NCBI GenBank assembly: GCA_947179485.1
Contig: OX359247.1
Coordinates: 57,447,131-57,511,130 of the forward strand
DNA length: 64,000 nt
Source: Allacma fusca
Lineage: Eukaryota > Arthropoda > Collembola > Symphypleona > Sminthuridae
Reading direction: 5' to 3'
Shown here piece after piece: positions 24,001 through 36,000 of the stretch. Numbering within the stretch: the stretch's first letter is position 1; each line of letters begins with the position of its first letter. A program made the position numbers and the translations under genes. The notes under the pieces are model-generated. The model was given only the letters and a program-made list of their open reading frames with translations. It was not told the DNA's origin and searched no databases.

Positions 24001-27000
24001 TTTCCATTTCCTGCTCACGTAGGTATTGTCCCATGTGAGTAAAATAAATTTGGAATATGTTCCAAAAAAATTATACTAAATACTTAAATTATACTTAAAT
24101 TTTTATTAACGAGATTAATTTATTGAGAATGGATTGTATGGTTTTTTAAGTTTTTGAACTTCAACGCCGTTTATAGTATTTTGACCAAATTTTCATGACA
24201 TTATTGAGTCACAATGTTCGTACATCTCTGCTGGTTATGACGATTGTTGTCAGGTAAAAGAAGCCCCTAATTTGAGCTGGAATTGGGGATGTGGAAATAT
24301 AATGAAACCCCTTGTACGTAGAATAAATGAGTAAATACTTGGAGGAAGGAGAAGGTTTGAAGTTTTTCTCCCGCTGTTCGAAAGTGCTCATCGGAAGGCT
24401 TCCTTTGCACCCAATAATGAATTCAATGGGTTTCTACATGTCATTTGATTACCCCAACGACCCTCTTTTCTGCGTCCAAACTTTTCTTCCTCGCCTGGTT
24501 CCCTTTGGAAAATTTTGTGTAGATGCTCGGAAAATGATTAACTCAGGAGGAATTATGTGGCTAGAGGGGGGTTCTCTCACTTGGAGACCTGACAGCTTGT
24601 CGTCCTTTTTCTCCACGCAAATCCCATCCCCATGCAAATCCAACTTCTCCTTTCCCAAACGGACTTTTGTTTCAGGCCCAAATCCTTCATTTCCATAGCG
24701 GCTAAAAGGGAGCGTGGGGGCCATAATAGCAATGCTGGAGTGGGAAGGTGCCATAACTAACTGTAATAGATAAAATTTAATGAAAACCCGAAATTATGGG
24801 CAGTTTGATAAAATTTCTTTGGGAAGGTACCAGGTCTCCATAAAACCACCACCTCACAACAAAATCCCCTCGAAATGACTCTTGCATAAACATAAACAAA
24901 TTTGGTTTCGTATCTTCCATTCCAATATGTTCGCTAAGGAGCTAAGGGTCCCTCTGAATATCCCTACATTACAAGCAGAATCATTTCACAGACATTTGCG
25001 ATAGTAAAGTTCCAAAGTAACAGAACGCTAATTTTAAAAGCGCTGAAATGTTTCTGCCAATGCCAGTACTAAAAAAAATTTCTTACAATGGAAAACGTAT
25101 GAGGTAGGACGGGGCCCATGTGCCGGCATATTAGCCGCTGTAAATAGAAAATTAGGCAAATGTCGAAAGTCCATGATAAATTGTCTACATTGTAATTATT
25201 AGTAAAATTCTGGAATGAAAATCCATTTAAATTTCTAATTCTGCAGGAAATCATTTGTTTTGCGGGAAATTTTAAAGATTTTTTTTTTAATTTTCAGATT
25301 TCAAATACAATGGCGGGGTCCCGGATCAGTCACATGGGGAGATTCGAATTGAAGGGCATGATTTAGAGCAACATGACGGATTCCACTCCTTAACTACTAA
25401 TGCGCAGGCGTCCACTGCAGGTAAATTTATTTGTTCTTCCTCAACGCCATTTTATTATATCTTGTTTTGCATACATAATGAAAATTAATCCTAACTTAAA
25501 TACATGAGTAATGCACGCCTTGTACAAACTGTACGGAATTTTTATTTCCGATGTAACGCTAGCAGCTCAACCATGTTCGGGTAAAATTAACGTGGTCACT
25601 TTGAATTTTCTATTTTCTAAATTTTGTTAGAAGATCTTGCAACCACAACAATAAAATTTCGAGGTTTGGGATAGCCCAGTAAAAACGGAAATTTTTGGCT
25701 CATATGAAGGTGTTCTGGGAATGAAGTTAATTAACGTTGGAGTAATTGGGAAAGTCTGGAATGTTTTTGACACCACAGAAAAAAATATGTTATAGGAAGG
25801 CCTCAAGTAACAAGTGTACAAGGGTGTGCATGTCCCGTCCCATGCAACTGACCATATAATTAATTAAGAGCCACGTTTAAAAAGAGTAAATTTGTAACCT
25901 TCAGAGATGCTTTGATAAGTAGAAAAATTAAAATTGTGACCAATGGATGGTATATACTGACTGTATGTAAAAATATTGTTCTCCCAAAAAATAAATAACC
26001 GAATTCCGATTCTCTCGTATAACGTTCTGTCGTCCAGTTCAAAGTAAAGGAAAAATTTTAAGGGGAAGCCAATAAAACCGGAGGAAGTTTTTGAGTAGCC
26101 CTGGAATTGGGAGCGGAAAAAGATGCGTCTGCGTTAGAAATAAAATTTTATGACTCTCGAAAAGGGGATCCTCCAGGAGGCTTTAAATGTTTAATCGGAA
26201 AAAGAAGCTTGGGGCAGCTTAAATCCCTGAGCTGAAAGGACTGTCCATTTGCTCATTAGGAATTCAACGCCGGACATTAATGGACATTATCAGTCCCATC
26301 TCTCTCCAACCTTCCAACACACTCCTGCCCAAGTCTTGTGCAACATGAGAACTTTTACACCTCCCGGACATCCACTCACACAGCTATCTCTCAACCTCTT
26401 ACTACAACTAATGAGCTTGTCCGGCCTAACATTCAAAACCCGGAAACTCAAGCACTCACTTGTTTGCTCAACTATATACAATAATTATTGAACTCCTTCC
26501 AACATTTGTCACGCCCCTAAAATCCACAAAATCTTCTCCGACCACTTTAAATAAATTCACATGTGCAATAGACTCAATATGTTTGGCATACGTGGTTAAC
26601 TTTATTAAACAGTAAATTATATGCAAGCTTTCGACATCTAACAGACTGCCATCATCAGACCCTAGCAAGGAAGCCATAGATAATTTACACAAAATAATAC
26701 ACAATCGAATGTTTTCTGTTGTTGCAAATGTGTCCAGCAATTGCTGATTTTTCACGGTTCTTCCGAACATGGTTCATGTGTTTTTTCTTCTTTTCTTTTT
26801 TTCTGCTTAAATCTTCATAAAATCTAACTTCTTAAAACCCTCCTTTAGACCTAAAATATTTTCTTGTTTTTGTGGACTAAATTTGAGGAAAGAATTTATT
26901 TTGGCCTATCACACCTGCAACATTCCTATTAGAATATCGCATTCGATAGGAAATCCCAAATTTCCGTACAGATATGCAGCAATTGTTTTTACTTTTAAAA

Positions 27001-30000
27001 AATTTTAAATAACAAAAATTTGATCTCCTTTTCTGGAGCAAATTTGTTTGGGCAATTTCTAAAATTTGCTCCCTGCTCCTACCTCAAAAATCCATCATTC
27101 CTTGAAGTTACGACAAATAATTCAAGCTTCTCAAATAATTTTAAACAATGTCAAAAATAATTTCCTGCAGAAATTTAAGAATCCAGTGTACGCTTCAAAA
27201 TTTAAATGAAGAGTATAATTTTTGAGGTTGCCTTTGCACGCTATGGAAAAATTTGTAATTAATTTGTCAAAACATAACGCCGAATGCAATATTCACTTGA
27301 AATGACATTATTTCAAATGGCAGATCTCACCCTTGCAATATTGGCGTTGTCATTTTGACAGGTGAAAAATCGTATGGAGGAAATTTTATTACAGCAGGAT
27401 GCAGTCAACATTCCCTTGTAATTCATTATCTCAAAAAAAAGTAAAATATTGTGTCAAAACTAGGAATTCCATATACATTTCAAGGAAGGAAATGCGGATT
27501 CTTCCCCGCTTATATTGTAAATACCAAGTAAGGGAAAAGTTTCCCCTGAGAGAAAAAAAAGTACGAAATTGGGTCATTGTCCGGAGAAAAAAAAAGTAGA
27601 GGATTGAATTAGACGGAGGATGGATGAATGGAACTGAAGGGAACTCTGGGTCTGTTTAGATTGGCAATTTAGCTTTCGTGGAACTCGTCGCTTTTGTCTA
27701 TTGACAAGATATTGGATTCGACCTCGTTATCTTGTTTATTTCCCAGACTCCGTGTCCCAGTATTGACTCTGTGAGCAAGGGATAGGGAATGTGAGACTGT
27801 AGCTTTTCCAGGCTAATTATTCAACCGTATCTACAGGTTCTGTGCTCGGAAATTCAATGAGATGTTTAGTCTTAAATGGGTTCCCTCCATTGCTTTAGAT
27901 TTACGTATAATTAGTATCGTGTTATTGAAAGGACTCTGGAGCGGTTTTTTCTCTTTTGTTCTCAATCCTCTTCAACTTTATATAACTTCGAATGCTCCAC
28001 TGCAGTCAGTCAAGGCTATAACGGCCTCTTCAAATACCCTTCTGTTGCTAATTTGTACAGTGCCAAAAATAATATGATATTGCTATAACCATTGTAATTT
28101 TTCCCTGTGTTAATAATAATAAGAGCCAACTTTTAAAAAATCCTTTAGAGATGCCCTTATAACAATATTGCACTGGCTGAGCTTGTCAGATATAATTCTG
28201 GGGCTGGGGCTGTTGTGGCTGACTATATATAAATATATGTGAGATACGAAAATTAATTCAATGTTGAAAGCCTGTCAAAAGGCGGACCTTGAGCATGTCA
28301 CTTGAGAGCTGAATCTTTTAACCTCTAGGGTTTGAGAGACGCTAATGAGAGAATCAGAGTTTGAATTTTATTTTATCCTATTTCCCATCTCTTCTTTACA
28401 GCAGACCATATGGAGCTCATCTCAAATTTTTTTTTTAGCTCCAGATACGATAGCCCTTCAGTTAAAACATTTACAATGATTAATTTCCCACTGAGCTTGT
28501 CTCACGCATGTGACTCCGATATTTTAATTTTCACAAACACTAGAGTGGTTTTTAATCTTCTAGAATAGTGTTTCTAAATGAACTGGAGGACAAGCTGGAC
28601 TTTGTTTCTCCCCCTCTTACTTTCGACAGTTTCACAAAATTCCCAGAGCCTAAAAATATCGAAATCCTTTCAATTCATTGGAATGCAAAACATTTTCCTA
28701 TAAAAAGGGGGAAATATTTTTTACAGTCAAAAAAGTGCTTCACTGTAAAAAAAATATTAAAAAACCTTTTTATGAGAGGAAGATTCCTGGGGTGAGAAAA
28801 TTATTTGCATGATTTCTAGATGTGGCCAATGAAATCATTATAATATTTTTCCTCCCAAGAGAGAAACAAATTCTTTTATAAGGGGAGAAGTTATGGGAAG
28901 AAAATCCTGTACTTAGAGTCAACGGCTCAATGAAGGAGAAAAATGATCTTTCCTTCCAGAAATGACTCGAGTTATATAAATTGAGTAAAGAACTCTCTAT
29001 AAGCTGTCCCCTGGAAGGTGTGTATGTTTTGTGGTTCCGGAGATTCCCGGGCATTTGGCCTTTTGTTTGTTCATCAGTCAACCGAGTTTTGACGACAGCT
29101 CGAGGCTAGATAAGCCAGGACTCAGAACTACATATACGTGAAAGACGAGTGGAAGGGTGAGAGAGAGAGAGAGAGAGAGAGATTTTGACGTAAGAAGGGA
29201 ATGGACCTGTCATTCCTGTAATGATGTAGCGTGAGAGTCTGAGAGTGGAATAAAATCTGAGAATATATCTACGTGTGTATGTACTTGGAAGGAGTCTTTG
29301 TTTCTCCTGATTTCTGTGGTTGAAAGTCTACTTAAGATGAAAATGACAGCATCATTCTCTTCATTTGCTCCGAGTCATTTCTTGTTTGAAAAATATCTCC
29401 CCCGGGCAACCACGTCTCGAGTCTTAGTCAATGACTGTATCTCCATAAGGCTACAATACTATCGTCATTTCTGAGGAGGAACTCAAACCTATTAATAAAA
29501 TTAATGGGGGTTCAGTACTGGTGCTTTATTTTCCATGTACAGTGGAATTCCAATGTAAGGGACCTCCTTAGACCTATTTTTCAATAGACGTTTCCTTTTT
29601 GTATTAAAATGCAAGGATCTATAATTACTCGTTTGAGAGTGATCACCAGAGTTGATTTTGGCTGTTTTTAAGGGTACTTTTTTTTATATAACCTGCCCAA
29701 GCAGAATGTTAAACCTCGGTCAATGTTAGGCCTCCTATGTCGATTGTACACTTCAAGATGGTACGTTAAACCAATTGGTGTTTCTAAAGTGATTTGTCAG
29801 GGCGATTTAAATATAACTTAAGGCGTGGAAGTTTTAAAATTTTAATAACAAGAAATTGTGGTCATGGCATAAATCTAAGCATCACTGTTGGCCATGTTTT
29901 GTGTATAAAAATTTTGGGCGGCGTTGAAATAAGAAAAATAATTTTTTAAATATTTCAGACAACTGTCGTCTGCCAGCCAATTGGAAAGGGAAATGGTTCC

Positions 30001-33000
30001 AATCCGGAGTTCAGCAGTCCATTGAGATCACAAGCAAATCCATGGAAACGAAGGGGAATTGCTACGAAAGTTCTGGGGATAAGTTTCTCTTCGTTGAACC
30101 GTAAGTCCATGGATTTCTAATGAATAGGGAGAAAAAAAATGCTTTGAATATTTTAATTTAAGATGTCTGGAAGACAAGAATCGACAATGTCCCTCGTTTG
30201 TTTCCCTTTGTGAGAGGAATAATTTGAAATGGAACTTGGGCGGGATAAAAGAGACGAATTAAAGATTTTGAATATCTCTTTCCACTCCTGCCTCCCCAAA
30301 GATTGAATTTTCCCTTGAATTAGAATCTTTTATTTTCTCTTCTCTTTCCGGAATTTCAATGTCAAGTGAGAGCAATTCTTTGCATCAAAAGAAGAAAAAG
30401 AATAGGGAAAAATTTGTTTCTCTTCAGAGGGGTTGTTTCCCATTAATTCCATTTCTTTTTCTTTCCTTCCCCATCAATCCCTTTGGAGCAAGGGCTTAAT
30501 CAATGGGAAGGAACTTTCTCTTTGAATTTAACGATCCTCATATGATTCCCAGCATTTCCCTATTTCACTGCGCTATAAAATTTCCTATAATCTTTACATA
30601 TCTACGGATATATTTAATAGTAAATTTTTGAGAAACTCATTCATTAGATTTTGTCCTTTGCAATCTGTCTTAACTTAATGTCTACAGCTTGAAGTCATAT
30701 CACAATGCAATAGTCTCTTCATGTAATAACTTTTATTTAATTGCAGTTATATGTAATTGAGTTTAGGATTTATACAATTATTATTATTTGCTTCACAAAT
30801 AGACTCCAGATTTTATACAATTTTATTACTTTCCCTTTCCATTGTCACATTTACAGGGCTAGCAATTTAATTTTTTTTAGATGATTCAGAATATTTCGAA
30901 ATCTTCAAATTTTATTTCGTTAAACTATGACGCCACTTAAAATGTTTCCAAACGTAGACGTGGCATCGTTAATGAACAGATGGTAACTCGTGTTTTGGGA
31001 AAAGCAAGGCCTGAGAAAAATACAGAGAATTACAGAGTTTTTTGTGCAGGAGTCTCACTTCCCATTGACGTTGAGAGAGAGAGATGAGGGAGAGATAGAA
31101 ATAGGGAAAATAATATGATAAATGAGAAAGTCATGCGCTATAAAAATGAAGGAGGACATGATGGGGATAATGAGCCCTCTCCGAATAGTTCGAGTGGAGG
31201 AAGGTGAGGAATTCTGTTACGGAGTCAAAAGGAAAAGGAGGGAAAACATTTCCGCTCCCGAAACTTTTTTCCTCTCAGATTGGATGTCTATTTTGCCAAG
31301 GGCTTCCACAGAGGCTTCCGTCCTCCCAACACGAGAGCAGCCTCACTTTGATAATAGCAATAACCCCATGTACTTTTCCCTATGTATGTATGTACATACA
31401 TACCCTACTCCCAACAACTTAGACTAGATACTAAATAGCAAGTGAGTTCACATAGGAAGTTATTTCCAGGCATTTCCTTAATTCACTTATTAACCCCGCG
31501 CGTCTCCCCAAATGTCACTTCGGATATTCCAGCTCTTTATTTTCTCACCCTTTACTTTCTGCCCTGTCGTATGTAGTTCCATCTGAAATAGTGTCCCACC
31601 CCTCACCCTCTTTCCAACAATACTACTAAAAGCAGATAAATTTTGCTATAATAATCCCCTGCTCTTGCAAGCCAAAAATATTTTTCCCAACAAAAAAAAA
31701 GCTTGTATAAAAACTTTCGTCAGAACCATACTTTTGACTATGCTAACTCTTGTAAGAAACACATGTATACAGCAAATAGGAATTTAAGGCAATTTTTATA
31801 AATGATCCCTGTTGAAAAAAATATTCTTCAAAGGGGGTAGAAGAGGCATCTTATATAACACCTCCATGCAATATGTAAACAAAAGACTGAGTATTAAAAA
31901 AAATAATTTTATTTTCAGAGGGAACAACTGCCACCGCTGCATTGTGATCAACGAGCGACATCCCCATGTTTTACAATACAAAGAAAGTAAGTATGAAAAT
32001 ATCCATTAGCCTTTGAATTAATTGTCCCTCAATGGTTCAGCCACAGAATGACAGTCCATAAGGTTGGAAAGGGAAAAGGGAAGTGTTTGAAGAAACCGTA
32101 GATTTAAAAGCAATTAAAACCAGGAGAGGGAATCTCAGGGAGGGAAGTGTATTTTTCACGTCCAAAATCCTCACTTACAAAGTAATTTTAGGGAGAAATT
32201 TGAGAGAGAGAGAGAGAGAGTGGGAAAAGTAAGTAAAGGTCTGCGGAGCGATGAAAAGTTGATTAGGAGATTGGGAGAAAGAGATGAAATGATTTTGGAT
32301 GACATCAATTCACGCTCAAAAGATCACACACGTGATTCCGCCGAGCTGAACGAGAAATAACCTTTTCTTGGTTCAAAATAGACTCAATTCTCAGCTTCTG
32401 ACTCTTGGAAGTTCCCCTTTTTCCCTTGAAGCCCGGCATCTCCCCAGAGGTTTGTTTGTTTGTGTTTCAAAGGTGAAAGGGAGCCAGGGAAGAGTGGTTG
32501 GGAATAATGTGTGGGAAAAGAAAGGGAGAGGAGAGAGATAAGGCCGAGATCTATCGTTTGTTTTCCACTCCACAGAGCAGAAGAAACATGAATGAGCTGT
32601 CAAGTTTTCCCAACCTCAGATTCCTTGTGGTCTTGTCTTCTTTTAATAATTGATCTGTCATCCGTCATCATCTTCACTTTCACTCCGAGGTTTCTCCTCC
32701 TTTTCAGGAGGAGAAATTCTTCTCCATTCAATCTCTGGAGTGGAGAAATCGATATACAGTCAAACTTCCCTGCACTTTGATGGACTGCAGTGCTGAGTAA
32801 AAGCACTGAGGTAGAAGAAAGAAAGTAGCAAAATTTTAGTATTACAATCAAATGCTCCTTTGAGATCCGATCTGACGTTAGGGTGAATTGAGCCATTCAT
32901 TTTGCAATTATGACTTGCAAACCTCTCATTAGCATCCCAAGGTTTTAATTCTAAGAACACAGTCATTCAAGAGTACGTTAAGCTACATTTTTTAGTGGGA

Positions 33001-36000
33001 GTTGGAGTTCAAGACGCTTCTCCAAAACTATTTTCATTTTTTTTCTACAGAGGCTCTTATTTTAGTAAATGTCCAGATGCGAGGGAAAGTGTCTCTGAGG
33101 AATTTTTGTAATTAATTTAACTTCAACGCCACAAAATATATTTACTCCGGAAATGGGAACTCTAGTTCAGTAGATGACTAGCGCGGATACACTAAATTAA
33201 TCTAAATGCTTACCAAACCAAGGCCCTTAAAAGTGGGTTATTAGTACCGTTTAAATTGTAGAACTACGTATTTTTGTAAAGGGAAAATAACATCATAGAA
33301 AATGACAAGTTCTTCAAATATGAGTAGTTTAGGATTCCCGTTGTACAGGATGTCTATCTAATTGCGAGTGTCATACTAAAATAAAAGTGTGCCATTAAAA
33401 GCTCCTGTAATGTTCGAAAATAGCACGAGCCTAAATACAATGGAGGGTTCGTTTGGGGAACCAATTTGTGTAAAATATTGCCTGAGTTAAGGTTGCGTGT
33501 GTGAAGGATAAAAATGCCTGCACGCACTTTTATTGCTAAAGAGCCTTATTCGTACCCATTGGGAATTTCCAGTGGTACTTCTGTGCAAAGACAGCGGATG
33601 AACTTCTTTCTTTTTTTTTGTACGTTTCCATAATGGACTTTCACTTCTGTGAGTCCTTGTGTTTACTAGAAATATGAAGAGTGGGTTACGGCATTGTAAA
33701 GCACTTAAAATTAGGAACTTTACCAAGATAATACCAGACTTTCCAAATTATTTTCCCCGGCTGTTTTGTCAATATTACCGAATTTTTATAATGTGTTTTA
33801 ATTTTCCAGGTGGGTATTGTGAGGACAAGGACAGTCTCGAGAGTTTATGCAGCAAAATTCATGGTGATGCTCAACTCTACTCTCTGTTTAGGCTGGACGC
33901 CGCTCCTGAAGAATGTCCCTTTACGTATGTGTACTTTATCAGTCAATCCCGATTTTAGCTCGAGGATGAGAAAAGATTAAAGAATCCCTGGTTTTATAAT
34001 TAATAATTTCAAAAAAATATATAAATATAATTTATTTCGTTGAATACTTTTACATCCTGACTTTACTTGCCCTGCATCAGTAATTTATAATGTTACACCT
34101 TATGGCTATATTCCTGGGAAGCCTTTCAGATTGCACAAAAACATTATTTAAGAAAAAGTTCCAATTACACAAGTATACAGCTACAAAAAATTTTAATTCT
34201 TAAGAAATGCAAACTTGAGCAATTTATTTAGCCCAGAAATATATATCCACGTCTGAGATAAAAGTTCTGGGGACAAAAACCATGTAATTATTTTTTGTTC
34301 CCTGTCAATGCATACCAGCTAGAGGGTAAAATTTTTCTCACCCCGTGCTTACAATCCAGGTATGGGGCAAATATTAATACAAACTTTTCCCTTCCCCACA
34401 GTGGCGCCCCTTTCACATTCACTTACAACCGTGGCTATGGAGAGTGCAAAAGTCCCGTCTCCCATGTGGACACTTGCACCGAAAATTCCCGCCTCCTCCT
34501 GCGCTACCAAGCCTGTCCGGACGTCCTTAAAACGGAGAGCACAGGTGGGGAAATTTAATTAATTAAGCCTCGGATTAGATTAAAATCAGGGGCAGAGTTG
34601 AAGTGGTCCCACTATATACTTGTACGTAAAAAAAAGTTGGTTTTGAGAGATGAGGAAGATCACTGCGGGATGTAATTGAAATTTTGTGGGTAAGTGGAGA
34701 GGAGACGGATGGGATTGCCCGCAGTGATTCATCTCCGACCCATCAATTATCTCTTGTAATTACGTCCCTGAGCATGCACACAGAGTCCCTGGTCTGCATT
34801 TATTTGTGAGTGCGTGGAAATGATTTGGAGAAAAACACATCATTATCTTGTCAATTACGTCCCACTTACAAATTTAATTTGCACCTTGAAGAGCACTTGA
34901 GTTTTTTTTGTTACAGTTGAAGAGCTCCAGTGCATGGCACAGTGGCGTGAGGGGTCTCAGCAGTATTTGGTTGGGAGGATCCATCACCGACTCTCCGCCT
35001 CTTTCGAAGATACCTATCGCTGCTTTGTCTTTGAGAAGATCAAGGGTCACGGGCAGCATGGTCAGGTCACGGGGTATAAGATGGCCATGAGTGGGGACGC
35101 CACTTGCACAGGCGTCTCTTCCCCAACGGAGGGTGCGCGGACACTCACTTTTACTAAAGGTAAAAACTATAGAACCAGTGCTTTTTCATGGGTTGACCTA
35201 GGTCAGTCTATGTAATTTTGAAGGATAAATTTCCCAAATATTTTATATCAAATCGGACACTTGTATTTTATAACAAGAGTTGTTAGGAATCGTAGCCTGT
35301 CAATGACGGTATTTTCCAAGAAATTTTCTGTTTATTTTGTTGACATATTTCATTAACTGTTTAAATCAAGGCTCAGTTAGTCTGAAGAATCACTAAGTGA
35401 CGTGAAAATTTAACATTACATTTTATTCTAATAAGTGTACATATTTCAAATATCAATACAATGTACTTACAATGTTCAAACTAAGAAAAAGTTATGGTGC
35501 ATGGTGTAAAATATATTTTTAGTAACAAATTGTCATGTTGCAACGATAAACAGAGAAATGAATTGTAGCGGGAAAAACCTCGATTTTAAGGTCCAGATTT
35601 TGATCGGATTTTTTGTAAATTTTCAGCGGAAGCCAACATGGCCAAATGTAAGTTCCCTGGTTGGTTCTCGTCCCACAAATGGCACACTTTAGATGGGAAA
35701 TTGACATTTAAGACAGCCCACAAAAATACGACGTTCCACATTGCGGAGGAAAACCGTAGGAATGTATCTGGTCAAAATGCGCTGAACATGAGCGCCGGGA
35801 AAATTGCATCTTTCCTTGCCAGCGGTTCCCGAGTCACTTGTCAGAGTTTTAAGGAGTTTTCGGAAAAGCACATTGCCATTCTAACGCACCATGTTGTGGG
35901 ATGGTGAGTGAGGTTAATGTCTAAGTTGCAGGGAAATCTGGCCAGTGCACATGCGTTATGGTAAAATATGTTCTTTGTAATTGCAGCAAGAGCGAGTTAG

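Larger units (their letters stand above)
19013..25297. other. Intron 1, part 3' of the BEL element
   Basis: Non-coding, AT-rich. It begins with the right-hand TATAT target duplication (19013-19017). It contains CT tracts (21044-21100, 23355-23378), TTYRACGCC-type motifs (19091, 21730, 22922, 24163, and AACGTC near 21972) and pogo-like fragments (19658, 21369). Frames on both strands at 24327-24754 overlap each other and carry no domain I know. Confidence 0.6.

Noticed and set aside
24327-24754. Overlapping frames of over 100 codons on both strands in intron 1
   Set aside because: Neither has recognised motifs, paired splice sites or a poly(A) context, and one strand explains the other.
31122-31427. 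101-codon frame in intron 3 of the main gene
   Set aside because: It sits between well-defined exons, is GA-rich and ends in a TATG microsatellite; probably chance.
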